This document shows positions 8,409-16,100 of a stretch of 64,000 bases of DNA, piece after piece. This DNA comes from Halomonas getboli (lineage in GTDB: Bacteria > Pseudomonadota > Gammaproteobacteria > Pseudomonadales > Halomonadaceae). A program made the translations under genes and the position numbers. The stretch covers positions 1-64,000 of the forward strand of contig NZ_JALMEW010000011.1 in the NCBI RefSeq assembly GCF_023094245.1, given 5' to 3'. The notes below the pieces were generated by a model. That model was not told the DNA's origin, searched no databases, and was given only the letters and a program-made list of their open reading frames with translations. Each line of letters starts with the position of its first letter. Positions within the stretch are counted from its first letter, which is position 1.

Positions 8409-9143
8409 ATGACGAGATCGGGAACGTGGGAGGTTCAGCGCGTCAATCGAGCGGGCAGCCTGTCCCAGGCGGTCGTGGAGCAGCTCGAGCGGCGCATCGT
8501 CTCCGGCGAAGTGCCGGTGGGCAGCAAGCTGCCCACCGAGAGCGAGCTGTGCGAGGCCTTCGGGGTCAGCCGTACGGTGATCCGGGAGGCGGTCACGCAC
8601 CTCAAGTCGCTGGGGCTGGTCGAGACCCGCCGCGGCGTCGGCACCACGGTGCTGCGCAACGAGGCCGCCGAGGCGCGCCCGGCGGTGCACGTCAGCCCGC
8701 GCACCGTGGAGGACATCCTGCAGGTGCTGGAGCTGCGCCTGACCCTGGAGCCGCGGGCCGCCGAACTGGCCGCCCTGCGCCACGACGACGAGGACCGCCG
8801 GCGGCTGGAGGCGCGCCATGCCGAGTTCGTCGCCGCCCAGGCGGCGCATTCACAGGCGCGTCGCGAGGACTTCGCCTTCCATCACGCCATCATCAAGGCG
8901 ACCCACAACGACTGCTTCGACCGCCTCTACGAGCCGCTGAGCGACAGCATGATCCCGCGGGCCAAGCTGCTCAGCGCCGACATCGACCCACGCGGCACGG
9001 CGCGCTATCTGGAGCGGGTCAACGAGGAGCACGTGCGCATCCTGGAGGCCATCCTCGAGCGCGACGGCCCGGCGGCCCGCACGGCGATGCAGCAGCATCT
9101 TGAGCGCTCGCGCGACATGTACGCCCGCTATCGCGACAGCTGA
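8409..9143 (+). CDS. FadR/GntR-family regulator (FCD domain), likely uronate regulator
   Basis: A 244-residue protein with an N-terminal winged helix (residues about 16-85, including LPTESELCEAFGVSRTVIREAVTHLKSLGLVETRRGVGTTV) and a C-terminal all-helical FCD ligand domain (about 95-230) with the metal/ligand residues expected in ELRLTLEPRAAELAA, DFAFHHAIIKATHND and VNEEHVRILEAI. Such proteins are usually repressors released by a sugar acid. Being last in the hexuronate cluster, it probably controls it and itself. ExuR/UxuR-like function is inferred from position. Confidence 0.85.
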   Translation: MTRSGTWEVQRVNRAGSLSQAVVEQLERRIVSGEVPVGSKLPTESELCEAFGVSRTVIREAVTHLKSLGLVETRRGVGTTVLRNEAAEARPAVHVSPRTVEDILQVLELRLTLEPRAAELAALRHDDEDRRRLEARHAEFVAAQAAHSQARREDFAFHHAIIKATHNDCFDRLYEPLSDSMIPRAKLLSADIDPRGTARYLERVNEEHVRILEAILERDGPAARTAMQQHLERSRDMYARYRDS

Positions 9144-9179
9144 CACGGCATGGAGAGGGGCGTTTGAGGCCGGCTCGCT

Positions 9180-9281
9180 TCAGCGGGCCAGCCACAGGCC
9201 GACCACGATGGCGGCGATCACGGTGGCGAAGAACAGGCGGTTGCGCAGGCGGGTATCGCGGGGCGGCTTGTGGGGATTCAC
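9180..9281 (-). CDS. 33-residue single-pass membrane peptide (putative)
   Basis: A GTG-started frame on the minus strand encodes 33 residues: a basic head (NPHKPPRDTRLRNR) and one hydrophobic helix (LFFATVIAAIVVGLWLA) ending in Arg-stop. A GGAG lies about six bases before the GTG. The topology follows the positive-inside rule. It sits alone between the GntR gene and the divergent alpha/beta hydrolase gene. I do not know a function. It could be a chance frame in GC-rich DNA, but the sharp helix and ribosome site argue for a real gene. Confidence 0.5.
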   Translation of the reverse strand: MNPHKPPRDTRLRNRLFFATVIAAIVVGLWLAR

Positions 9282-9388
9282 GCGGGACTCCGTTGGACGG
9301 GGTGGCCGAAAGACGACTTGGCGGCCCATGGTATTCTCGTTAGCCTGCCATCGCCACTCGCGCCCCGCGCCTCAACACGGATGATGCC

Positions 9389-10204
9389 ATGCGCCGACAC
9401 GCCACCGATGCCCCTCCACCGCTGGTCTTCGCCCACGCCAACGGCTTTCCGGGCCAGAGCTATCGCAGCCTGCTGGCACCGCTGGCCGAGCGCTTCGATG
9501 TCCATCCTCTGGACCGCCTCGGCCATCACCCCGATTTCCCCGTCGGCCACAACTGGCTGGCGCTGCGCGACGAGCTGCTCGAGCGCCTGGCCGAGTTCGA
9601 CGAGCCGGTGATCGGCGTCGGCCATTCCATGGGCGGCGTGCTGATGGCGATGGCTGCCGAGCAGGCCCCGGAGCGCTTCCGCTGCGTGACGATGCTCGAC
9701 CCGCCGCTGATGCTGGGGCTCGATGCCCTGGCGATGAAGGCGGTCAAGCGCCTGGGGCTGACCGACCGCTTCACGCCGGCGGGCAAGACCCTCGGCCGTC
9801 GCGACAGCTGGTCGAGTGCCCAGGCCATGCGCGACTACCTGCGCCGTCGGCGACTGTTCCGGAACTTCACCGACCAGGCCCTCGACGACTACGTGGAGGG
9901 CGGTACCCGCACCCTGGACGACGGCCGCGTGGTGCTGCTGTTCGACCCCGATATCGAGGTCGCGGTGTTCCGTCATCTGCCCGACCATCTCGATACGCTG
10001 CCCGACCTGCTGCAGGTACCGGTAGGCGTGTTGGCCGGGGGCGAGTCCGACCTGCTGACGCCGCATCGCTGCCGGCGGCTGAAGCGCCGCGGCGTGCGCC
10101 TGGCCGAGGTGCCGGGTGGCCACATGTTCCCCATGGAGCATCCCGACGCCACCCGGCGTGCCCTGACGGCGATGATCGACGAGATGCTGGAGACCACGCC
10201 ATGA
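9389..10204 (+). CDS. alpha/beta hydrolase
   Basis: A 271-residue alpha/beta-fold hydrolase with no signal peptide. The oxyanion region is FAHANGFPG, the nucleophile S80 lies in the elbow GHSMGG, the acid is probably the Asp in GGESDLLTP (about 221) and the base the His in GGHMFPMEHP (about 249). The substrate is unknown; the family includes esterases and lactonases. Its stop overlaps the start of a second alpha/beta hydrolase gene by four bases (ATGA), so the two are translated together. Confidence 0.85.
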   Translation: MRRHATDAPPPLVFAHANGFPGQSYRSLLAPLAERFDVHPLDRLGHHPDFPVGHNWLALRDELLERLAEFDEPVIGVGHSMGGVLMAMAAEQAPERFRCVTMLDPPLMLGLDALAMKAVKRLGLTDRFTPAGKTLGRRDSWSSAQAMRDYLRRRRLFRNFTDQALDDYVEGGTRTLDDGRVVLLFDPDIEVAVFRHLPDHLDTLPDLLQVPVGVLAGGESDLLTPHRCRRLKRRGVRLAEVPGGHMFPMEHPDATRRALTAMIDEMLETTP

Positions 10205-11061
10205 CGGCGCCGACACCGCTGCGGCTGGCCGGTGGCCGCCTCGCCGCCCTGGCCTGGGGCGAGAGCACGGCGCCGACCTGGCTGGCGCTGCACGGCTGGC
10301 TCGACAACGCCGCCAGCTTCACGCGGCTGGCGCCGCTGCTGCTCGAGCGCCTGGGCATTCGCCTGGTGGCGCTGGACTTCGCCGGCCACGGCCACTCTCG
10401 GCACCGGCCGGGCAACGATGACTATGCGATCTGGGACTATTGCCACGACGCGCTGGATGCCCTGGACGAGCTCGGCGTCGAGCGGACCACGCTGCTCGGT
10501 CATTCCATGGGCGCCGGCGTGGCCTGCCTGCTGGCCGCCGCCGTGCCGGAGCGCGTGGCGGCGCTGCGCCTGATCGACGGGCTCGGCGTGCTGACCACCG
10601 AGGCCCTTGATGCGCCGGCGCAGCTGCGCAAGGGGCTGCGGGCCCATCGCCGGCCGGCGTCCCGGGCGCCGCGCTATGCTGATGAAGAGAGTGCCGTGGC
10701 GGCCCGGGTGGCCGGCGGCGTCACCCCGATCGACGCCGAGACCGCCCGCCCGCTGGTCAGGCGCAACCTGGCCGAGGAGGATGATGGCCGTCTGCGCCTG
10801 CGCACCGATCCACGCCTGCTGCGGGCGTCGCCGGTGCGCTTCACGCCCGAGCAGGCGACGGCCATGCTGGCGGCGATTCGCTGCCCGGTGCTGTGCGTGG
10901 AGGGAGAGGCGGGGATCCTCGGCGAGCGGGAACGGGCGCAGCGGGCCCGCGCCGCGGTGAGCGAGCTGCAGCGGCGCGTGCTGCCGGGCGGGCATCACCT
11001 GCATCTGGAGCCGGACCGGGTGGCGGCGGTGGCCGAGGCGATCGTGGCCGGCCAGGCGTGA
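10201..11061 (+). CDS. alpha/beta hydrolase, second of a pair
   Basis: A 286-residue alpha/beta hydrolase with LALHGWLDNAASF (oxyanion region, typical of the epoxide-hydrolase/serine-hydrolase-like group), nucleophile S102 in GHSMGA, and a C-terminal His in GGHHLHLEPD. It is only loosely similar to the preceding hydrolase, so the pair is not a recent duplication. It is coupled to that gene by a 4-base overlap and is followed 13 bases later by the patatin gene. Substrate unknown; a lipid or ester is plausible given the patatin neighbour. Confidence 0.85.
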   Translation: MTAPTPLRLAGGRLAALAWGESTAPTWLALHGWLDNAASFTRLAPLLLERLGIRLVALDFAGHGHSRHRPGNDDYAIWDYCHDALDALDELGVERTTLLGHSMGAGVACLLAAAVPERVAALRLIDGLGVLTTEALDAPAQLRKGLRAHRRPASRAPRYADEESAVAARVAGGVTPIDAETARPLVRRNLAEEDDGRLRLRTDPRLLRASPVRFTPEQATAMLAAIRCPVLCVEGEAGILGERERAQRARAAVSELQRRVLPGGHHLHLEPDRVAAVAEAIVAGQA

Positions 11062-11074
11062 CGGGGGACGAACG

Positions 11075-12133
11075 ATGAACGCGAGACGGGAAAGCGAGGG
11101 GCGTCGGGTCTCGCTGACGCTGGGCAGCGGCGGCGCCCGGGGCTATGCCCATATCGGCGTGATCGAGGAGCTGGAGGCGCGCGGCTACGAGGTGGTGGCG
11201 CTGTCGGGCTGTTCCATGGGCGCGCTGGTCGCCGGCGTGTACGCGGCGGGGCAGCTAGACCGCTATAAGGAGTGGGTGTGCCGGCTCGACTACTTCGATG
11301 TGCTGCGTCTGGTGGACGTCACCTGGAGCCCGATGGGGGCCATGAAGGCCAACAAGGTGATGGGCAAGCTCGACGAGCTGATCGGCGACATCCGCCTGGA
11401 GGACCTGCCGATTCCGGTGACCACGGTGGCCACCGACCTGACCCGCCAGCGCGAGGTGTGGTTCCAGGACGGCCCGCTGCTGGAAGCGATCCGCGCCTCC
11501 ATCGCCGTGCCGGGCGTGATCACGCCGGTCCATCGCGGCGACCAGGTGCTGGTCGACGGCGGGCTGCTCAATCCGCTGCCGATCATGCCCACCGTGTCCA
11601 CCCGTGCCGACCTGGTGATGGCGGTCAACGTCACCGCCCAGAGTTCCCAGCCGGTCACCCTGGAGGCCCTGCTGCCGCCCGACGAGGCGGCCGAGGAGCA
11701 GGCCCGCGAGGTGGCGCGGGACAAGGGCGCGGTCGACTTCGGCGGCTGGATGGAGGGCGTGCGCGGCGCCACCCGGCGGCTGTTCGGCAACGGCAGCGAG
11801 GGTGAATCCGCCGAGGCCGCGGAGCCCGAGCCGGGCCGCCGCGCCTGGGGGCGGCTGGACATGATCCTGGCGTCCTTCGACATCGCCCAGGCGGCGCTGG
11901 CCAAGTACAAGGTGGCGGGCTATCCGCCGGACGTGCTGATCGAGGTGCCCAAGACGGTCTGCGGGGCCTACGAGTTCCACCGCGCCGAGGCGCTGATCGC
12001 GCTGGGGCGGCATCTGGCCCGGGAGGCGCTCGACCGCCGCGAGCAGGGGCTCGGCCGGGTCTCGGGGCCGGAGGTGGTGGAGGCGCGGCCGGTCACGCCG
12101 AGCGCGACGGATGATCGGGAAGAGAACGCCTAG
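11075..12133 (+). CDS. patatin-like phospholipase family protein (RssA/YchK-like)
   Basis: A 352-residue cytosolic serine hydrolase. The patatin dyad is visible: nucleophile S47 in SGCSMGAL with the glycine-rich oxyanion segment GSGGARGYAHIG just before it, and the Asp of VDGGLLNPLPI at about residue 160. The core resembles bacterial RssA-type proteins of about 300 residues; this one carries an extra acidic stretch around residues 205-265 (EEQAREVARDKG to EAAEPEPGRR) and a longer C-terminal tail. It forms an operon with the two hydrolases before it. Lipid acyl-hydrolase activity is the family expectation. Confidence 0.85.
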   Translation: MNARRESEGRRVSLTLGSGGARGYAHIGVIEELEARGYEVVALSGCSMGALVAGVYAAGQLDRYKEWVCRLDYFDVLRLVDVTWSPMGAMKANKVMGKLDELIGDIRLEDLPIPVTTVATDLTRQREVWFQDGPLLEAIRASIAVPGVITPVHRGDQVLVDGGLLNPLPIMPTVSTRADLVMAVNVTAQSSQPVTLEALLPPDEAAEEQAREVARDKGAVDFGGWMEGVRGATRRLFGNGSEGESAEAAEPEPGRRAWGRLDMILASFDIAQAALAKYKVAGYPPDVLIEVPKTVCGAYEFHRAEALIALGRHLAREALDRREQGLGRVSGPEVVEARPVTPSATDDREENA

Positions 12134-12136
12134 CGT

Positions 12137-12712
12137 TCAGCGGCCGTCGCGCTGGCGGCGCAGCATCACGTAGACCGCCCCGGTGCCGCCGTCGGCCTCG
12201 GTGGCCGAGCAGAACGCCAGCACGCTGGGCCATTCACGCAGCCAGGCGTTGACGTGGCTCTTGATCACCGGGTAATCGGCCTGGCCGGTCCAGGCCTTGC
12301 CGTGCACCACCAGCACGCAGCGGGCGCGGTTGGCGGCGGCGTCGGCGAGGAAGGTTTCCAGCTCGGCGCGCGCCTCTTCCAGGGTGTAGCCGTGCAGGTC
12401 GAGCCCCGCCTCCCAGGCGAGCTGGCCGCGCTTGAGCTGCTGGCGGTCGCGATAGGGCATGTCCGGCAGGAAGAAATCCAGATACTCCGAGGGGCGCACC
12501 GCCTCCACCCGACCGTCCGAGGTGCGCCCGCTGGCGGCGTCCTCGCCGGCCGAGGTGGCGGCCTCGCGCCGCGCCCGGGCGGCCTCGTCGGCGCGCCGGG
12601 GGCGACCCGGATCGGCACGGTTGCTCGCGAGCGGACGCACGCCGGCGTCGCTCAGGGCCTGGCGGAAGGCGCTGATCTCGTCGTCGTCGGGGCGGTGGCG
12701 GCGTCGGCTCAT
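12137..12712 (-). CDS. Smr-domain DNA-binding/nuclease-like protein (YfcN/SmrA type)
   Basis: A 191-residue protein. The Smr domain occupies the C-terminal half: the LDLHGYTLEEARAEL motif and the later VVHGKAW motif define it, ending in YVMLRRQR. The N-terminal half is charged and low in complexity. The start at 12712 (MSRRRHRPDDDE) is preferred over upstream starts because it matches the usual length of the SmrA/B-like proteins. It is divergent from prmB, an arrangement common in gammaproteobacteria. Family members are nicking nucleases or act in ribosome rescue (SmrB); which applies here is not clear. Confidence 0.85.
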   Translation of the reverse strand: MSRRRHRPDDDEISAFRQALSDAGVRPLASNRADPGRPRRADEAARARREAATSAGEDAASGRTSDGRVEAVRPSEYLDFFLPDMPYRDRQQLKRGQLAWEAGLDLHGYTLEEARAELETFLADAAANRARCVLVVHGKAWTGQADYPVIKSHVNAWLREWPSVLAFCSATEADGGTGAVYVMLRRQRDGR

Positions 12713-12890
12713 GGGGCTCTCTCGAGGCTCTCTGGCGGTGGCGGGGGAAACGGGATGATGGCGACGCGTCGGCCTCGGCGGGCGCGTCGCGAGAGACCCG
12801 AGTATACCGGCCCTGACGTGGCTGTGAACCGCCGCCGCGGGTACAATCACGGGCCTTGCCGATTTCCAACCGTCAACCACAGGATGTCTC

Positions 12891-13847
12891 GTGGCCGAAC
12901 CTTCCGCTTCCTCGTCCGCTTCGACCCTGACGCTCTCCGATGAGGCCCTCGCCGAGGGGCTGATCACGCTCAGGGACTGCCTGCGCTGGACCGCCAGCGA
13001 GTTCCACCTGGCCGGCCTGCATTACGGCCACGGCACCGACTCCGCCTGGGACGAGGCCGTGGCGCTGACGCTCGGCGCCCTGCACCTGCCGTGGGACGTC
13101 GATCCCGGCGTGCAGGATGCGCGCCTGCTGCCCATGGAGCGGGCCCGCATCGTGGCCCTGGTGCGCGAGCGCATCACCAGCCGTCGCCCGCTGCCTTACC
13201 TGCTCGGCGAGGCCTTCTTCGCCGGCCTGCCGTTCAGCGTCGACGAGCGGGTGCTGATCCCGCGCTCGCCGATCGCCGAGCTGATCGAGCACGGCTTCGG
13301 CGCCTGGTTCCCGATGGAGCCGCCGGCCCGGGTGCTCGACCTGTGCACCGGCTCGGGCTGCATCGGCCTGGCCACCGCCCTGTACCTGCCGACCTGCGAG
13401 GTCGACCTGGCCGACATCAGCCCCGAGGCGCTGACGGTGGCGCGGCAGAACATCGCCCGCCATGACGTCGCCGACCGGGTGCGGGCCGTGGAGTCGGACC
13501 TGTTCGCCGGTCTCCAGGGGGAGCGCTACGACCTGATCGTCTCCAACCCGCCCTACGTGGACGCGCGCGACCTGGCCACCATGCCCGCCGAGTTCGGCCA
13601 CGAGCCGGGCCTGGCGCTGGGCGCCGGCGACGACGGCCTGGACATCGTGCGGCGCATCCTGCGCGAGGCCCGCGACCATCTGACCGACGACGGCGTGCTC
13701 ATCGTCGAGGTCGGCAACTCCGATCGCCACCTGGAGGCCGCCTTCCCCGAGGTGCCCTTCCTGTGGCTGGAATTCGAGCGCGGCGGCCAGGGCGTGTTCG
13801 CCCTCACCGCCGCGGAACTCGACGCCCATGCGGCGTCCTTCAGCTGA
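12891..13847 (+). CDS. prmB: 50S ribosomal protein L3 glutamine methyltransferase
   Basis: A 318-residue SAM-dependent methyltransferase that methylates the glutamine of ribosomal protein L3. It has an N-terminal helical recognition domain, the SAM-binding [12 protein letters not shown] near residue 150, and the glutamine-binding NPPY motif at about 219-222. It starts with GTG. The context, divergent from an smr gene and 19 bases before aroC, is the standard one for prmB rather than for the release-factor enzyme prmC. Confidence 0.93.
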   Translation: MAEPSASSSASTLTLSDEALAEGLITLRDCLRWTASEFHLAGLHYGHGTDSAWDEAVALTLGALHLPWDVDPGVQDARLLPMERARIVALVRERITSRRPLPYLLGEAFFAGLPFSVDERVLIPRSPIAELIEHGFGAWFPMEPPARVLDLCTGSGCIGLATALYLPTCEVDLADISPEALTVARQNIARHDVADRVRAVESDLFAGLQGERYDLIVSNPPYVDARDLATMPAEFGHEPGLALGAGDDGLDIVRRILREARDHLTDDGVLIVEVGNSDRHLEAAFPEVPFLWLEFERGGQGVFALTAAELDAHAASFS

Positions 13848-13866
13848 GCAGTCAAGAGGCACGCCC

Positions 13867-14952
13867 ATGTCCGGCAACACCTTCGGCAAGTTGTTCACCG
13901 TCACCACCTTCGGCGAGAGCCACGGCCCGGCGCTCGGCGCCATCGTCGACGGCTGCCCGCCGGGCCTGCCGCTGACCGAGGAGGACCTGCAGCGCGACCT
14001 CGACCGTCGCCGCCCCGGTTCGTCGCGTCATACCACCCAGCGTCAGGAGCCGGACCGGGTGCGCATCCTGTCCGGCGTCTTCGAGGGCGTGACCACCGGC
14101 ACCTCGATCGGCCTGTTGATCGAGAACACCGACCAGCGCTCCAAGGACTACTCGAAGATCAAGGACCAGTTCCGCCCGGCCCACGCCGACTACACCTACC
14201 AGCACAAGTACGGCATCCGCGACTATCGCGGCGGCGGACGCTCCAGCGCCCGCGAGACCGCCATGCGCGTGGCGGCCGGCGCCATCGCCAAGAAGTACCT
14301 GGCGAGCCAGGGCATCACCATCCGTGGCTACATGAGCCAGCTCGGCCCCATCGCCATCGATTTCAAGCAGTGGGACGCCGTCGAGCAGAATCCCTTCTTC
14401 TGCCCCGACCCGGACCGGGTGCCGGAGCTCGAGGCTTACATGGACCAGCTGCGCCGCGATCAGGACTCGGTGGGCGCCAAGGTCTCGGTGGTCGCCGAGG
14501 GCGTGCCGCCGGGGCTCGGCGAGCCGGTGTTCGATCGACTGGACGCCGAGCTGGCTCACGGGCTGATGAGCATCAACGCGGTCAAGGGCGTGGAGATCGG
14601 CGACGGCTTCGCCTCGGTGTCGAGCCGTGGCAGCGAGCATCGCGACGAGATGACCCCGGAGGGCTTTCTCTCCAACCACGCCGGCGGCGTGCTGGGCGGC
14701 ATCTCCAGCGGCCAGGCGATCGTCGCGCATCTGGCGCTCAAGCCGACCTCCAGCATCACCACGCCGGGCCGGTCCATCGACCTGGACGGCAATCCGGTGG
14801 AAGTGGTCACCAAGGGCCGCCACGACCCGTGCGTGGGCATTCGCGCCACGCCGATCGCCGAGGCGATGATGGCCCTGACCCTGCTGGATCATCTGCTGCG
14901 CCATCGCGGCCAGAACGCCGACGTCAGCGTGAGCACGCCGCGGCTGTCCTGA
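13867..14952 (+). CDS. aroC: chorismate synthase
   Basis: A 361-residue FMN-dependent lyase that converts EPSP to chorismate, the substrate for the trpEG and pabB products also encoded in this window. Signatures: [22 protein letters not shown] at the N-terminus (first family motif), [25 protein letters not shown] (second), and [17 protein letters not shown] near the end (third). The start at 13867 gives the standard N-terminus; the open frame extends 39 bases upstream into prmB. Confidence 0.97.
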   Translation: MSGNTFGKLFTVTTFGESHGPALGAIVDGCPPGLPLTEEDLQRDLDRRRPGSSRHTTQRQEPDRVRILSGVFEGVTTGTSIGLLIENTDQRSKDYSKIKDQFRPAHADYTYQHKYGIRDYRGGGRSSARETAMRVAAGAIAKKYLASQGITIRGYMSQLGPIAIDFKQWDAVEQNPFFCPDPDRVPELEAYMDQLRRDQDSVGAKVSVVAEGVPPGLGEPVFDRLDAELAHGLMSINAVKGVEIGDGFASVSSRGSEHRDEMTPEGFLSNHAGGVLGGISSGQAIVAHLALKPTSSITTPGRSIDLDGNPVEVVTKGRHDPCVGIRATPIAEAMMALTLLDHLLRHRGQNADVSVSTPRLS

Positions 14953-15006
14953 GGTCGCGACTGCTACACTGACGGCACAGCCATTCATCTTCGACAAGGC
15001 GGTCAT

Positions 15007-15405
15007 ATGAAGATCAACGTCGAGTTCGACCTGACCCCGGACGAGTTTCGCCGCGCCCTGGGCCTGCCCGACGTGGAGGCCTTCCAGCAGGAGCTGCTGG
15101 CGCGCATCCAGAAGCAGATGGAGTCCGGCGTCGAGGGCTACGACCCCATGAGCCTGATGCAGCCCTTCCTGCAGCAGTCGATGTTCCAGCAGCCCGGCTT
15201 CCAGCAGGGGCTGTCCCAGGGCCTGGCCAGCTTCGGGAACTATCAGCAGATGATGCTCGACATGCTCAGCAAGGCCGCCGCGGGAGGGCGAAGCGGCGCC
15301 GGCGAGGGCGACGACGGCAGCCAGGACGGCGATGATGCCAAGGGCGGCGCCGGCGCCAAGGCCTCGGCCGCCAGCGCCCGCTCCCGGAGCAAGCGCGAGG
15401 GCTGA
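15007..15405 (+). CDS. DUF6489 family protein
   Basis: A 132-residue soluble protein without known function. The first 85 residues are ordered (MKINVEFDLTPDEFRRALGLPDVEAFQQELLARI), with a Gln/Met-rich helical middle (FLQQSMFQQPGFQQGLSQGL). The last 45 residues are a low-complexity Gly/Asp then Ala/Ser/Arg tail. I recognise it as the DUF6489 type, which I recall lying next to phasin genes in Halomonas. The Gln-rich amphipathic middle is reminiscent of phasins, so a PHA-granule role is a reasonable guess. The following gap to phaP holds a promoter. Confidence 0.7.
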   Translation: MKINVEFDLTPDEFRRALGLPDVEAFQQELLARIQKQMESGVEGYDPMSLMQPFLQQSMFQQPGFQQGLSQGLASFGNYQQMMLDMLSKAAAGGRSGAGEGDDGSQDGDDAKGGAGAKASAASARSRSKREG

Positions 15406-15457
15406 TGCCGTGCGCGGCTCGCGCGCTTTTCCTGCGGGACTTGACGCCTGTCATGCG

Positions 15458-15503
15458 CTTGCAACGGCAGGCATGCAAGACTAGTCTTTGTGCAGTGCAG
15501 CAC
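15458..15503 (+). promoter_or_regulatory. candidate phaP promoter and PhaR-like box
   Basis: A -35-like TTGCAA (15459-15464) and a -10-like TAGTCT (15482-15487) are 17 bases apart. The -35 is overlapped by an inverted repeat CTTGCA ... TGCAAG (15458-15479), and downstream lies GTGCAGTGCAGCAC (15490-15503). TGCA-rich elements of this kind are known targets of the PHA repressor PhaR in other proteobacteria. No phaR is in the window, so the link is inferred. Confidence 0.4.
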
Positions 15504-15537
15504 GGCTTTCGTCAGCATTCCTTCGGGAGGAGCGACC

Positions 15538-16014
15538 ATGCAGGACAAGACGTTCGATGCCATCAACGAACAGACCCGTCAGTTCTTCGAGCCCATGCGC
15601 AAGCTGAACTCGCTGATGCTCCAGAACATGGAGCGCGTCAGCGAGTATCAGATGGAGTCCCTCAAGCGCTACAGCCAGATGGGAACCGAGCGTCTGCGCG
15701 ACGCCACCGAGATCACCGATGCCGACAGCCTGCGCGACTTCGGCACCCGCCAGGCCGAGATGATGAACGAGCTCTCCCAGCAGATGCTGGAAGACGCCCG
15801 CACGCTCGGCGAGATGAGCCTCAAGTTCAAGGCCGAACTCGAGCAGCTTTACACCGAATCCGGTCAGGCCTTTGCCGAGCAGGCCGGCCAGGCGGCCAAG
15901 CCCGCCGCTACCGCCAAGCCCGAGGCGGAAAAGCCCGCGACCGCCGAGAAGCCGGCGCCGGCCAAGTCCACCAGCCAGGCCGCGCGCAAGCACAGCGGCG
16001 GCAGCGCCAGCTGA
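15538..16014 (+). CDS. phaP: phasin family protein
   Basis: A 158-residue phasin that coats polyhydroxyalkanoate granules. The helical region (residues about 5-115, for example TFDAINEQTRQFFEPMRKLNSLMLQNMERV) matches the Phasin_2 family, followed by an Ala/Pro/Lys-rich tail (residues about 118-158) like the repeats in other phasins. The start at 15538 follows CGGGAGGAG. It lies directly upstream of phaC, separated by a strong hairpin. Confidence 0.88.
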   Translation: MQDKTFDAINEQTRQFFEPMRKLNSLMLQNMERVSEYQMESLKRYSQMGTERLRDATEITDADSLRDFGTRQAEMMNELSQQMLEDARTLGEMSLKFKAELEQLYTESGQAFAEQAGQAAKPAATAKPEAEKPATAEKPAPAKSTSQAARKHSGGSAS

Positions 16015-16037
16015 TCGTTCGACCCGCTAGGTGATGG

Positions 16038-16066
16038 CCACCGCCCCGTGGTGCGAGGGGCGGTGG
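16038..16066 (+). terminator. hairpin between phaP and phaC (partial terminator)
   Basis: A perfect 10-bp stem (CCACCGCCCC / GGGGCGGTGG) with a 9-base loop is followed by TCTTTCGTTT, a broken T-run. It lies 24 bases after the phaP stop and 35 before phaC. A leaky terminator or 3'-end stabiliser here would give more phasin than synthase, as expected for granule proteins. Confidence 0.6.
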
Positions 16067-16100
16067 TCTTTCGTTTATGGCAGCGCGACAGGAGGTGTCA

